Assembly: GCF_023734115.1 (NCBI RefSeq)
Contig: NZ_AP025737.1
Coordinates: 620,001-684,000 of the forward strand
Direction: 5' to 3'
DNA: 64,000 bases
Source: Herbiconiux sp. L3-i23
GTDB taxonomy: Bacteria > Actinomycetota > Actinomycetes > Actinomycetales > Microbacteriaceae
The position numbers and the translations under genes are program-made. The notes beneath the pieces were generated by a model. That model searched no databases. It saw only the letters and a program-made list of their open reading frames with translations, and was not told the DNA's origin. Shown here in pieces: positions 53,019-61,511 of the stretch (position 1 is the first letter of the stretch; each line of letters starts with the position of its first letter).

Positions 53019-56000
53019 ATGTACAGCGACGCAAGTCTCCGCAGGATCCGTCTCGACCGATTCGTCCGCGAACGGGTGATGCCCGCCATCTATCCCGACG
53101 CGCGCGCGGTCGAGATCGAGGCGTGGACGGTGAACGGCGAGCCGGTGCCGTTCGAGGAGGCGATCGCCCAGCGCTTCGAGCCGTTCGCGGTGGGATCGCG
53201 TTGGGGCAAGGCGTGGGACACGACCTGGTTCCACGTGCGGGGCACGGTTCCGCCCGAGTGGCGGGGCCGCGACGTCGAGCTGGTCATGGATCTCGGCTAC
53301 GACGGCAAGTACATCGGCTTCCAGTCCGAGGGCATCGCCTACCGACCCGACGGCACCATCGTGAAGGCGATCGAGCCGATCAACTCGTGGGTGCCCGTCG
53401 ACTCGTCGGCCGACGAGTTCGAGTTCTACATCGAGGCCGCCGCCAACCCGAACATCGGGCACCTCTACCGTGGCGGCGTCTCGCACCTCGGAGACCCGGC
53501 GACCATTCCCGACGAGCCGATCTACTCGCTGAAGGCCATGACGGTGTGCCTCAAGGCCGCGGAGGTCTGGGAGCTCGCGCAGGACATCTGGACCTTGAAC
53601 GGACTCGCCGCCGAGCTGCCCGACGAGCTGCCGCGCACCGTTCAGATCCTCACCGCGCTCGACTCCATGATCGACGCGATGGATCCCGACGACATCGTCG
53701 GCAGCGCCTCGCGCGGCCGGAAGGCGCTGGAGCCGGTACTCGCCTCGCCCGCCTACGCGAGCGCCCACCGGTCGGGCGCCGTGGGTCACGCGCACATCGA
53801 CTCCGCCTGGCTGTGGCCGGTGCGCGAAACGGTGCGCAAGGTGGCGCGCACCTTCTCGAACGTCGTCGACCTGATGGAGCGCGACTCCGACTTCGTCTTC
53901 GCGGCCTCCTCCGCCCAGCAGTACGCCTGGCTGAAGCAGAGCTACCCGGCCGTGTACGAGAAGGTGAAGGCCATGGTCGCGGCGGGCCGGTTCATTCCCG
54001 TCGGCGGCACCTGGGTCGAGAACGACACGAACATGCCGAGCGGCGAGGCGCTCGCCCGCCAGTTCGTGGCCGGCAAGAAGTTCTTCCTCGACGAGTTCAG
54101 CATCGAACCGCTCGAGGTGTGGTTTCCCGACTCGTTCGGCTACTCCGGCGCCCTGCCGCAGATCGCGAAGGCGGCCGGGTCGAAGTGGATGCTGAGCCAG
54201 AAGATGTCCTGGAACGAGTACAACGCGTTCCCGCACCACACCTTCCACTGGGAGGGCATCGACGGCACCCGCATCTTCACTCACTTCCCACCTTCCGACA
54301 CCTACAGCAGCGAGCTCTCCGGTCGTGAGCTCGCCCGGGGGCAGCGCCAGTTCGCCGACAAGGCGGGCGCGAACAGTTCGCTCCTGCTGTTCGGCTGGGG
54401 CGACGGCGGCGGCGGACCCACCCGCGAGATCCTCGCGGCCGCCGCACGGACGAAGAACCTCGAAGGCTCGCCGACCGTGCACATGACGACGCCGCAGGCC
54501 TTCTTCGAGGAGGCGGAGGCCGAGTACGCGGAGCCGCCGGTGTGGATGGGGGAGATGTACCTCGAGTTCCACCGCGGGACCTACACCTCGCAGTCGAAGA
54601 CCAAGCGCGGCAACCGGGTGAGCGAGGCGCTGCTGCGCCAGGCCGAGCTGTGGGCGGCGACCGCGGCCGTGCGGACCGGCGCCGACTACCCCTACGACGT
54701 GCTCGAGGAGCAGTGGCACACGGTGCTGCTGCAGCAGTTCCACGACATCCTGCCCGGGTCGTCGATCGCCTGGGTGCATCAGGAGGCCGAACGCAACTAC
54801 GCGCGGGTCGCCGAGGTGCTGGGCGGCGAGATCCGATCGGCGCTGCAGGCGCTGGTCGGCGACGGCGATGCGGCGATCGCCGTGAACGCCGGACCGTTCG
54901 CGCGGGCCGGCGTGCCCGCGGCCGGGGCCGCAGTGCTCGACGCGGCGCAGATCGCGGGCACCGGCGCGGACGCGACCGGCCGCGTCGCGGAAGCCGTTGC
55001 GCCGGTCCGCCGTGAGGGCGACGCGTTCGTGCTCGAGAACTCCCGCACCCGCGCGGTCGTCGACGCCGGTGGCCGGCTGGTCTCCCTGGTCGACCTGGCC
55101 ACGGGCCGCGACGCGATCCCCGCAGGGGAGGCGGGCAACGTGCTGCAGCTGTTCCGCGACACTCCCCGCCAGTTCGACGCCTGGGACATCGACGACGAGG
55201 ACAAGCGCACCCTCACGGTGCTCGAGGCCGAGACCGTCGAGGTCGCCGACGACGGACGGGCGCTGCGGGTCGTGTACGCGACGGCCGATTCGCGCATCGA
55301 GCAGACGCTCCGCCTGCACGACGAGACCGGTGCGCTCGACACTCATTTCGAGATCGACTGGCACGAACGGCAGAAGCTGTTGAAGCTCGCGTTCCCGCTC
55401 GCGGTGCGCACCGACCGTGCGACTTCGGAGATCCAGTTCGGCCACCTGCACCGGCCGACGCACGCGAACACGTCGTGGGACGTGGCCCGCTTCGAGACCG
55501 TCGCGCACCGGTGGATCCACGTGGGCGAGCCTCGCTTCGGCGTCGCGATCTCGAATCACGTCGTCTACGGGCACGACATCCGCAACACCCGGTCGGCGGC
55601 GGGCGAGGCGATCACGACGGCGCGGCTGTCGCTGCTGCGCGCCCCGCTCTACCCCGACCCGGAGACGGATCAGGGGCGGCACGAGTTCGACGTGTCGATC
55701 CTCGCCGGCGCCGACATCCCGACGGCGATCACCGAGGGGTACCGCCGTCAGCTGCCGCTGCAGGTGGTACAGGGCGGCGCCGCGTTCGCCCCGCTGTTCG
55801 CCGCGGAGGGCGACGGGGTCGTGCTCGAGACGGTGAAGCTGACCGAGGACCGCTCAGGGGATGTCGTCCTGCGCCTGTACGAGGCGCACGGCGACCACAG
55901 CGCGGCGACGATCACTGCCGACTTCGACTGGGCAGAGGCGCGCGAGGTCGACCTGCTGGAGCGCCCGCTCGAGGGCGCCGCTCCGGTGCAGGTGGAGGAC

Positions 56001-56060
56001 GGCAGGTTGCGGGTCTCCCTCCGCCCGTTCGAGCTCCGCACCTACCGCTTCACCCAGTAG
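53019..56060 (+). CDS. Alpha-mannosidase, glycoside hydrolase family 38
   Basis: A 1013-residue cytosolic-looking enzyme without a signal peptide that removes alpha-mannose residues. Zinc and catalytic residues fit GH38: H257 and D261 in GHAHIDSAW, nucleophile D371 in WFPDSFGYSGALPQI, and H575 in QQFHDILPGSS. An N-terminal beta domain (about 1-250), a helical middle (575-640) and large C-terminal beta-sandwiches complete the family layout. A LacI-type operator lies just upstream. No sugar transporter is adjacent. Confidence 0.95.
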   Translation: MYSDASLRRIRLDRFVRERVMPAIYPDARAVEIEAWTVNGEPVPFEEAIAQRFEPFAVGSRWGKAWDTTWFHVRGTVPPEWRGRDVELVMDLGYDGKYIGFQSEGIAYRPDGTIVKAIEPINSWVPVDSSADEFEFYIEAAANPNIGHLYRGGVSHLGDPATIPDEPIYSLKAMTVCLKAAEVWELAQDIWTLNGLAAELPDELPRTVQILTALDSMIDAMDPDDIVGSASRGRKALEPVLASPAYASAHRSGAVGHAHIDSAWLWPVRETVRKVARTFSNVVDLMERDSDFVFAASSAQQYAWLKQSYPAVYEKVKAMVAAGRFIPVGGTWVENDTNMPSGEALARQFVAGKKFFLDEFSIEPLEVWFPDSFGYSGALPQIAKAAGSKWMLSQKMSWNEYNAFPHHTFHWEGIDGTRIFTHFPPSDTYSSELSGRELARGQRQFADKAGANSSLLLFGWGDGGGGPTREILAAAARTKNLEGSPTVHMTTPQAFFEEAEAEYAEPPVWMGEMYLEFHRGTYTSQSKTKRGNRVSEALLRQAELWAATAAVRTGADYPYDVLEEQWHTVLLQQFHDILPGSSIAWVHQEAERNYARVAEVLGGEIRSALQALVGDGDAAIAVNAGPFARAGVPAAGAAVLDAAQIAGTGADATGRVAEAVAPVRREGDAFVLENSRTRAVVDAGGRLVSLVDLATGRDAIPAGEAGNVLQLFRDTPRQFDAWDIDDEDKRTLTVLEAETVEVADDGRALRVVYATADSRIEQTLRLHDETGALDTHFEIDWHERQKLLKLAFPLAVRTDRATSEIQFGHLHRPTHANTSWDVARFETVAHRWIHVGEPRFGVAISNHVVYGHDIRNTRSAAGEAITTARLSLLRAPLYPDPETDQGRHEFDVSILAGADIPTAITEGYRRQLPLQVVQGGAAFAPLFAAEGDGVVLETVKLTEDRSGDVVLRLYEAHGDHSAATITADFDWAEAREVDLLERPLEGAAPVQVEDGRLRVSLRPFELRTYRFTQ

Positions 56061-56062
56061 AT

Positions 56063-56124
56063 CCGATATTGCGGGCAGGAACGTACGTTCCGGCGGGCGC
56101 ATTCGCCCGGAACGTACGTTCTCG
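56063..56124 (+). repeat. Palindromic repeat family 2, copy D
   Basis: CCGATATTGCGGGCAGGAAC leads into ACGTACGTTCCGGCGGGC, which pairs with GCCCGGAACGTACGTTC. It is the cleanest copy of the family and lies between the mannosidase and aminotransferase genes. Confidence 0.78.
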
Positions 56125-56204
56125 CCCCGATTCCGACGCCGGCGAAGCGGGTGGGCGTAGCGGGCCGGCTAGCCGGGGGAGCGGTCCCCGAGGAGAATCA
56201 CCGG

Positions 56205-57548
56205 ATGAGCATCGACGACGAGGTAGGCGCCGACACCCGCGCAGGCGAGCGCGCCCGACAGCTGGACCGGGCGCACGTGTTCCACTCGTGGTCGGCTCAG
56301 GGGGCGTTGAACCCGATGGTCATCGCCGGCGCCTCGGGCAGCGAGGTGTGGGACTCCGACGGCAACCGGTACCTCGACTTCTCCAGCCAGCTCGTGAACA
56401 CCAACATCGGCCACCAGCATCCGAGAGTCGTCGACGCGATCAAGGCGCAGGCCGACCTGCTGACGACCGTCGCCCCCGCCCACGCGAATCTCACCCGCGG
56501 CGAGGCGGCGTCGCGCATCCTTGCCCGTGCTGGCGACGAGTTCAGCAAGGTGTTCTTCACCAACGGCGGCGCGGACGCCAACGAGAACGCCATCCGCCTG
56601 GCCCGCCTCGTCACCGGACGCGACAAGGTGCTCTCCACCTACCGCTCGTACCACGGCAACACCGGGGCGGCCGTCGTCGCGACCGGCGACTGGCGCCGGG
56701 TACCGAACGAGTACGCGCGCGGCCATGTGCACTTCTTCGGGCCTTTCCTCTACCGCTCCGAGTTCTGGGCGACGACGCCCGAGCAGGAGAGCGAGCGGGC
56801 GCTGCATCATCTGCAGCGGGTCATCCAGGCGGAGGGGCCCGCGTCGATCGCCGCGATCCTGGTCGAAACCATCCCCGGCACGGCGGGAGTGCTGCTGCCG
56901 CCTCCCGGATACCTCGCCGGTGTCCGCGCGCTCGCCGACAAGTACGGCATCGTGCTGATCTTCGATGAGGTGATGGCGGGCTTCGGTCGCACGGGCGACT
57001 GGTTCGCGTTCCAGAACGAGCGTGTCAATCCCGACGGCATCGTGCCCGACCTCATCACCTTCGCGAAGGGCGTGAACTCGGGATACGTGCCCGCGGGCGG
57101 CGTCATCATCCCCGCGTGGATCGCCGACACCTTCGACGACCAGGTCTTCCCGGGCGGTCTCACCTACTCCGGTCACCCGCTCGCGATGAGCGCGATCGTC
57201 GCAACCATCGACGCGATGGCCGACGAGGGGATCGTCGACAACGCCGCCCGCGTCGGCCGTGACCTCCTCGGCCCGGGCCTGCTCGCCCTCGCCGAGAAGC
57301 ACCCGGTCATCGGCGAGGTGCGCGGCGTCGGCGTGTTCTGGGCACTCGACCTGGTCGCCGACCCCGACACCCGCGAGCCGCTCGGCGCGGCGGGCGTCGC
57401 CGCAGTGAAGGGCGAACTCCTGAAGCGCGGCCTGCTCCCGTTTACGGCGGACAACCGCATCCACGTCGTCCCGCCGTGCATCGTGACGGACGCGGAAGTC
57501 GACCGCGCGCTCGCCATCTACGACGAGGCCTTCTCCGCCACCGCCTGA
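56205..57548 (+). CDS. Class III (omega) aminotransferase
   Basis: A 447-residue PLP enzyme. The cofactor Asp is D254 in LIFDEVMAGFGRTG and the Schiff-base Lys is K288 in TFAKGVNSGYVPAGG. The overall pattern (HVFHSWSAQG, YLDFSSQLVNTNIGHQHP, HGNTGAAVV) is closest to omega-amino acid:pyruvate or taurine:pyruvate aminotransferases, but the substrate is not known. A GAGGAG ribosome-binding site lies about nine bases before the ATG. It stands alone between repeat D and an inverted repeat. Confidence 0.88.
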   Translation: MSIDDEVGADTRAGERARQLDRAHVFHSWSAQGALNPMVIAGASGSEVWDSDGNRYLDFSSQLVNTNIGHQHPRVVDAIKAQADLLTTVAPAHANLTRGEAASRILARAGDEFSKVFFTNGGADANENAIRLARLVTGRDKVLSTYRSYHGNTGAAVVATGDWRRVPNEYARGHVHFFGPFLYRSEFWATTPEQESERALHHLQRVIQAEGPASIAAILVETIPGTAGVLLPPPGYLAGVRALADKYGIVLIFDEVMAGFGRTGDWFAFQNERVNPDGIVPDLITFAKGVNSGYVPAGGVIIPAWIADTFDDQVFPGGLTYSGHPLAMSAIVATIDAMADEGIVDNAARVGRDLLGPGLLALAEKHPVIGEVRGVGVFWALDLVADPDTREPLGAAGVAAVKGELLKRGLLPFTADNRIHVVPPCIVTDAEVDRALAIYDEAFSATA

Positions 57549-57572
57549 ACCCCACCCCACCCCTGCGAGCGC

Positions 57573-57626
57573 GGTGTGTTGCTCCGAGCGCACCTGTTTG
57601 AACACCCGCGCTGGATGCAACACACC
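57573..57626. repeat. Inverted repeat with 10-bp arms
   Basis: GGTGTGTTGC (57573-57582) and GCAACACACC (57617-57626) are perfect complements separated by 34 bases. Outer GC-rich flanks partly pair as well. It marks the junction between the accessory region and the DUF177-rpmF-rnc genes and may terminate the aminotransferase transcript. Confidence 0.55.
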
Positions 57627-57678
57627 TCCCTCGCGCTGAAACGCGCGATGGGCCCAGCTCGCCGGGGGTAACGGGTCG

Positions 57679-57684
57679 TAGGAT
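57679..57684 (+). promoter_or_regulatory. -10 element for DUF177-rpmF-rnc
   Basis: TAGGAT ends eight bases before the GTG at 57693. Transcription would start within a base or two of the start codon. Confidence 0.45.
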
Positions 57685-57692
57685 TTACGACC

Positions 57693-58226
57693 GTGAGTGA
57701 CAAGAACCCGTACCTCGTCAACGTGCGGGACCTCCTGAACCGTCCCGGAGAGATGCGCGAGCGCGAACTCGACTTCGCCAACCCCGAGAAGCTGGGGGAA
57801 GGCCTTGCCTGGGTGCCGGAGGGCCGCGCCATCGAGATCGACTTCCGGCTCGAGTCGGTGCACGAGGGCATCCTCGTCTCCGGGGAGGCTCGGACCACGG
57901 CGGATGCGCAGAGCGCCCGCACCCTGCGCGACTTCGACCTGCCCATCGAAGTCGATTTCCAGGAGCTTTTCGCGTATCCTTCTGAGGTTCCTTCCGACTA
58001 CGAGGTTCAAGGCGACCACGTGGATCTTGAACCGGTCGTGAGGGATGCGGTGGTGCTGGCACTGCCGTTCCAGCCGGAGTTCCCCGGTGAGTCCGACGAG
58101 GTCGAGCTCCCCGAAGGCATCACTCTGGTGGTCGCGGACGACGAGGCGGAAGCCCCCCTCGATCAGCGATGGGCTGCCCTCGCCCAGCTCCGCGAAGACA
58201 CAGACGTATCGAAAGAAGAGAGATAG
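57693..58226 (+). CDS. DUF177 / YceD family protein
   Basis: A 177-residue acidic protein of the YceD family, whose members are linked to 23S rRNA and ribosome assembly and are nearly always encoded just before rpmF. VNVRDLLNRPGEMRERELDF and LRDFDLPIEVDFQELF are recognisable. The typical CxxC pair of many YceD proteins is absent. rpmF begins 3 bp after its stop, so they are co-transcribed. Confidence 0.88.
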   Translation: MSDKNPYLVNVRDLLNRPGEMRERELDFANPEKLGEGLAWVPEGRAIEIDFRLESVHEGILVSGEARTTADAQSARTLRDFDLPIEVDFQELFAYPSEVPSDYEVQGDHVDLEPVVRDAVVLALPFQPEFPGESDEVELPEGITLVVADDEAEAPLDQRWAALAQLREDTDVSKEER

Positions 58227-58229
58227 ATC

Positions 58230-58433
58230 ATGGCTGTCCCCAAGCGGAAGAAGTCGCGCGCCAACACCCACGCCCGCCGTTCGCAGTGGAAGGCCGAAGT
58301 GCCGAACCTGGTGAAGACCGTCGAGAACGGCAAGGTCACCTACAGTCTTCCCCACCGCGCGAAGGTCGTCGAGGACTCCGCGGGCACCCCGCTCTTCCTC
58401 GAGTACAAGGGCCGCAAGGTCGCCGACGTCTGA
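58230..58433 (+). CDS. rpmF: 50S ribosomal protein L32
   Basis: A 67-residue basic protein starting [20 protein letters not shown], the actinobacterial L32 signature. It has no cysteines, so it is the zinc-independent (C-minus) form. It follows DUF177 directly and precedes rnc by 19 bp, the standard order. Confidence 0.97.
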   Translation: MAVPKRKKSRANTHARRSQWKAEVPNLVKTVENGKVTYSLPHRAKVVEDSAGTPLFLEYKGRKVADV

Positions 58434-58452
58434 TCGGCACCTCGCATCCCGC

Positions 58453-59160
58453 GTGGCCGAACAAGTGACCGCGGTCACGACTGATGGCCTGATCGAAGCA
58501 CTCGGAGTCGACATCGACTCCGAGTTGCTCGTTCTGGCCCTGACGCATCGCTCGTACGCGTACGAGCACGGCGGCATCCCCAACAACGAGCGCCTCGAGT
58601 TCCTCGGCGACTCGGTGTTGGGGCGTGCCGTCACGGCGATGCTCTACCGCGAACACCCCGACCTCGACGAAGGCGAGCTCGCCAAGCGCCGCGCCGGCCT
58701 CGTGTCGACGGTCGCGCTCGCCGAGATCGCCCGCACCATCGGTCTGGGGCGCTACCTCCTGCTCGGCAAGGGCGAGGAGCTGACCGGCGGACGCGACAAG
58801 TCGTCGATCCTCGCCGACGCGACCGAGGCCCTCATCGGCGCCGCGTACCTCAGCGCCGGAAGCGAGCCGGCCGAAGCCCTCGTGCTGCGGCTCGTCGAAC
58901 CGCTCCTCGATTCACCCGAGCGCCTCGGTGCCGCGCTCGACCCGAAGACCACGCTGCAGGAGATCGCGTCGCGCCGCGGCGTCGGCCTCCCCGTCTACGC
59001 CATCGAGGCGTCGGGCCCCGACCACGCGCGCCGCTTCACGGCCACGGTCACGGTGGGCACGCTCGTCACCGCGACGGGCAGCGGCACCAGCAAGAAGCAG
59101 GCCGAGATGGTCGCGGCGCTCGAGGCGTGCACGGCGCTCACCCGCCCCGCCAAGGGCTGA
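58453..59160 (+). CDS. rnc: Ribonuclease III
   Basis: A 235-residue double-strand-specific RNase that processes rRNA precursors. The catalytic signature NERLEFLGDSVL and the later DATEALIGAAYL give the acidic metal site. The C-terminal ~70 residues are a double-stranded RNA-binding domain (DPKTTLQEIASRRG, SGTSKKQAEMVAALEA). It starts at a GTG. In many actinobacteria mutM and smc follow; here an unrelated transporter operon does. Confidence 0.96.
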   Translation: MAEQVTAVTTDGLIEALGVDIDSELLVLALTHRSYAYEHGGIPNNERLEFLGDSVLGRAVTAMLYREHPDLDEGELAKRRAGLVSTVALAEIARTIGLGRYLLLGKGEELTGGRDKSSILADATEALIGAAYLSAGSEPAEALVLRLVEPLLDSPERLGAALDPKTTLQEIASRRGVGLPVYAIEASGPDHARRFTATVTVGTLVTATGSGTSKKQAEMVAALEACTALTRPAKG

Positions 59161-59178
59161 GCCCGCCCACTCGCGAAT

Positions 59179-59216
59179 CGTTTGCGAGGTCTCCGCGGCG
59201 TCGCCGCTTGCAAACG
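59179..59216 (+). terminator. Stem-loop after rnc
   Basis: CGTTTGC (59179-59185) pairs with GCAAACG (59210-59216), and an inner GCGGCG/CGCCGC also pairs. No T-run follows. It probably ends the DUF177-rpmF-rnc transcript. The rest of the gap up to 59324 holds a TTGACA (59278) and a TAGTCT (59293), too close together to be one promoter. Confidence 0.5.
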
Positions 59217-59324
59217 TACGGTCGGCGACCGGCTCTTCCGTCTTGTCACACGCTTGTAACACCAATATGCACAACGTTTGACATCTCGTCGCTAGTCTGA
59301 GGATTCCCTCCGAAAGGCGCCTCG

Positions 59325-59750
59325 ATGTCGATTCCCTCCGCTTACACGGGCGACCCCACCGATGACGACGGTGCGCTGATCCTGCGTCACATCGTCGGGC
59401 TCTACGACGCCTACCTCGCGAAGGACCGCGCCACCGCCGACTCGTTCATCGCCGCCGAGGCGACGATGTGGGACAGCGAATACGTCCCCCTCCTGCGCGG
59501 ACACGACGCCCTCAACGCCCTCCGCGACGCGCGCCCGCCCGCCGAAGACGCCTCCCTCGTCGTCGGAATCGACGTCACCGAACCGGTGATCGACGTCTGG
59601 GGCGACGTCGCGGTCGCGAAACACGTCTTCACCGTCCGCTTCTCCGATGGGCGCCCCGACGAGGTCGTCCGCAACACGGGCGTCTGGCGTCGGACCGACG
59701 ACGGCTGGAAGATCTTCCACAATCACGAGGACGTCGTCCACACCGCCTAG
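59325..59750 (+). CDS. NTF2-like (SnoaL-type) domain protein
   Basis: A 141-residue single-domain protein with the cone-shaped NTF2-like pattern: HIVGLYDAYLAKDRATADSF, MWDSEYVPLLRGHDALNALR and the end RTDDGWKIFHNHED. Members bind or act on small hydrophobic or amine compounds; no specific activity can be read. It has a GAAAGGCGC ribosome-binding site and stands 95 bp before the peptide-transporter operon, perhaps handling the imported compound. Confidence 0.8.
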   Translation: MSIPSAYTGDPTDDDGALILRHIVGLYDAYLAKDRATADSFIAAEATMWDSEYVPLLRGHDALNALRDARPPAEDASLVVGIDVTEPVIDVWGDVAVAKHVFTVRFSDGRPDEVVRNTGVWRRTDDGWKIFHNHEDVVHTA

Positions 59751-59845
59751 CGCCCGACCTGGGCTTCCCGCACCACCTCCACCACCCCGCACCAGTCACA
59801 TCCCGCACCACCACATCTCCTGCATCCACGAAAGGAACACCGGTA

Positions 59846-61438
59846 GTGAACAAGATCACGAGAGGCGGCGCGGTCGTCGCCTCGATCGCCGGCATCGCGC
59901 TCCTCGTCAGCGCCTGCGGCGCGTCCGACTCGGGCGGCGACAGCGGCGGCGACAGCAGCCAGATCGTCATCGACAAGTCCTTCGACCTCGTCACGGCCGA
60001 CCCCGGCCGCATGTTCGAGACCACGGGCGGCATCGTGCTGCACGCCGTCTACGACAGCCTGCTCACCTTCGCGGACGGTGACTCGACGACGCCGCTGCCG
60101 AGCGTCGCCTCCGAATGGAGCGCGAACGACGACGCGACCGAGTACACCTTCACCCTCCGCGACGACATCACCTTCTCGGACGGCACCGCGCTGACCTCGG
60201 CCGACGTCGTCTACTCGCTCGACCGGGTGAAGAACCTGCAAGGCAACGGCTCGTTCCTGATGTCCGGCCTCTCGGTCGCGGCACCGGACGACACGACCGT
60301 CGTCATCACCTCCGAGGCGCCCAACACGGCCATCCCGGCGATCGTGACGAGCCCCACGCTCGGCATCGTCAACAGCGCCGTCGTCACCGAGAACGGTGGA
60401 GCCTCCGACGAGGGGGCCGCCGAGAGCGACACCGCCGAGGAGTTCCTCAACTCCGAGTCCGCCGGCAGCGGCCCCTACGTCCTCGAGAGCTTCGACACCA
60501 CGACCGAGGTCGTGCTGACGCGCAACGAGGAGTACTGGGGCGAGGCGCCCGAGTACGACCGGGTCATCCTGCGCAACGCCACCGCCGAGACGCAGCTCCA
60601 GGACCTGCAGAGCGGCACCGCGCAGGTCGCACTCGACCTCGGCTCCGACCAGACCGCGTCGCTGCAGGGCAACGGCGATCTGATCGTCTCGACCGACGTG
60701 TCGGCGACGATGTTCTTCCTCTTCGCGAACGCGAACCCCGAGATCTCGGACGTGACCTCGAGCGCCGACTTCCGCGAAGCGGTCCTCTACGGTCTCGACT
60801 ACGACGGACTGGTCGAGCTCGCCGGTGAGGGTGCCGAGCGACCGGGCGGCATCGTGCCGACCACGTTCCTCGGTGCGCTCGACAGCGGCGACGCCCCGCA
60901 GCGCGACATCGAGCGGGCGACCGCCGCGGCGGAGCGCCTCGGTGACATCGGCACGATCTCGCTCGAGTACGCGAGCGATATCTCGGCCGCCGGTCTCAAC
61001 TTCGGTCCGTTCGCCGAGCGTGTGCAGGCGAACCTCGCCGAGGTCGGCATCGACATCGAGCTGACCCCCGGTCCCGTGGCCTCGACGCTCGAGAACTACC
61101 GCAACGGCGCCGAGCAGATGGGCTTCTGGCTGTGGAACCCGGACTACCCGGACCCCGCCGACTACCTCGCCTTCGGACCCGGCGGCATCGTCGGTCTCCG
61201 CGCCGGTTGGGCCGCGGGCGCGTCGCCCGAGATCGAGTCCGTCATGGCCGAGGTCAGCACGACGACCGACGACGCCGCCCGTGCGCCGCTGTTCGAGGAG
61301 TTCCAGACCCTCATGAACGAGGCCGGCGTCATCTTCCCGATCGTGCAGCCCGCCGCCACCGTGGTGTCGAGCTCGTCGGTCGGCGAGGTCAAGTACGACG
61401 CGGTGTTCTCGCTCGACATCGCCGCGATCGGCAAGTAG
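59846..61438 (+). CDS. ABC transporter substrate-binding lipoprotein, dipeptide/oligopeptide (SBP_5) type
   Basis: A 530-residue family-5 binding protein. The signal peptide ends LLVSAC with C24 as the lipid site, followed by an Asp/Gly/Ser linker. Typical stretches are ADPGRMFETTGGIVLHAVYDSL, FTLRDDITFSDGTALTSADVVYS and FWLWNPDYPDPADYLAFGPGG. Substrates could be peptides, nickel or small amines. It starts at a GTG with AAAGGA ten bases upstream. Two permeases and an ATPase follow. Confidence 0.92.
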   Translation: MNKITRGGAVVASIAGIALLVSACGASDSGGDSGGDSSQIVIDKSFDLVTADPGRMFETTGGIVLHAVYDSLLTFADGDSTTPLPSVASEWSANDDATEYTFTLRDDITFSDGTALTSADVVYSLDRVKNLQGNGSFLMSGLSVAAPDDTTVVITSEAPNTAIPAIVTSPTLGIVNSAVVTENGGASDEGAAESDTAEEFLNSESAGSGPYVLESFDTTTEVVLTRNEEYWGEAPEYDRVILRNATAETQLQDLQSGTAQVALDLGSDQTASLQGNGDLIVSTDVSATMFFLFANANPEISDVTSSADFREAVLYGLDYDGLVELAGEGAERPGGIVPTTFLGALDSGDAPQRDIERATAAAERLGDIGTISLEYASDISAAGLNFGPFAERVQANLAEVGIDIELTPGPVASTLENYRNGAEQMGFWLWNPDYPDPADYLAFGPGGIVGLRAGWAAGASPEIESVMAEVSTTTDDAARAPLFEEFQTLMNEAGVIFPIVQPAATVVSSSSVGEVKYDAVFSLDIAAIGK

Positions 61439-61447
61439 CAGCCTGAG

Positions 61448-61481
61448 ACGGCGGGTGGGGCTCTCACGCCCCGCCCGCCGT
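61448..61481 (+). terminator. 14-bp hairpin between binding-protein and permease genes
   Basis: ACGGCGGGTGGGGC pairs with GCCCCGCCCGCCGT (one G-U pair) around TCTCAC, directly after the binding-protein stop. Such hairpins commonly protect the upstream mRNA and lower read-through, giving excess binding protein over permease. Confidence 0.65.
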
Positions 61482-61511
61482 CCTCCCCCTCCTCGAAAGG
61501 CACTCCCTGAC

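Noticed and set aside
53347-55682. Long minus-strand frame opposite the mannosidase gene (part of 52965-55682)
   Set aside because: Shadow of a high-GC gene; the plus strand carries all GH38 catalytic motifs in order.
56169-58634. 821-codon minus-strand frame across the aminotransferase, DUF177, rpmF and rnc
   Set aside because: It crosses four clear genes on the other strand and shows only Arg/Gly/Val/Asp-rich shadow sequence.
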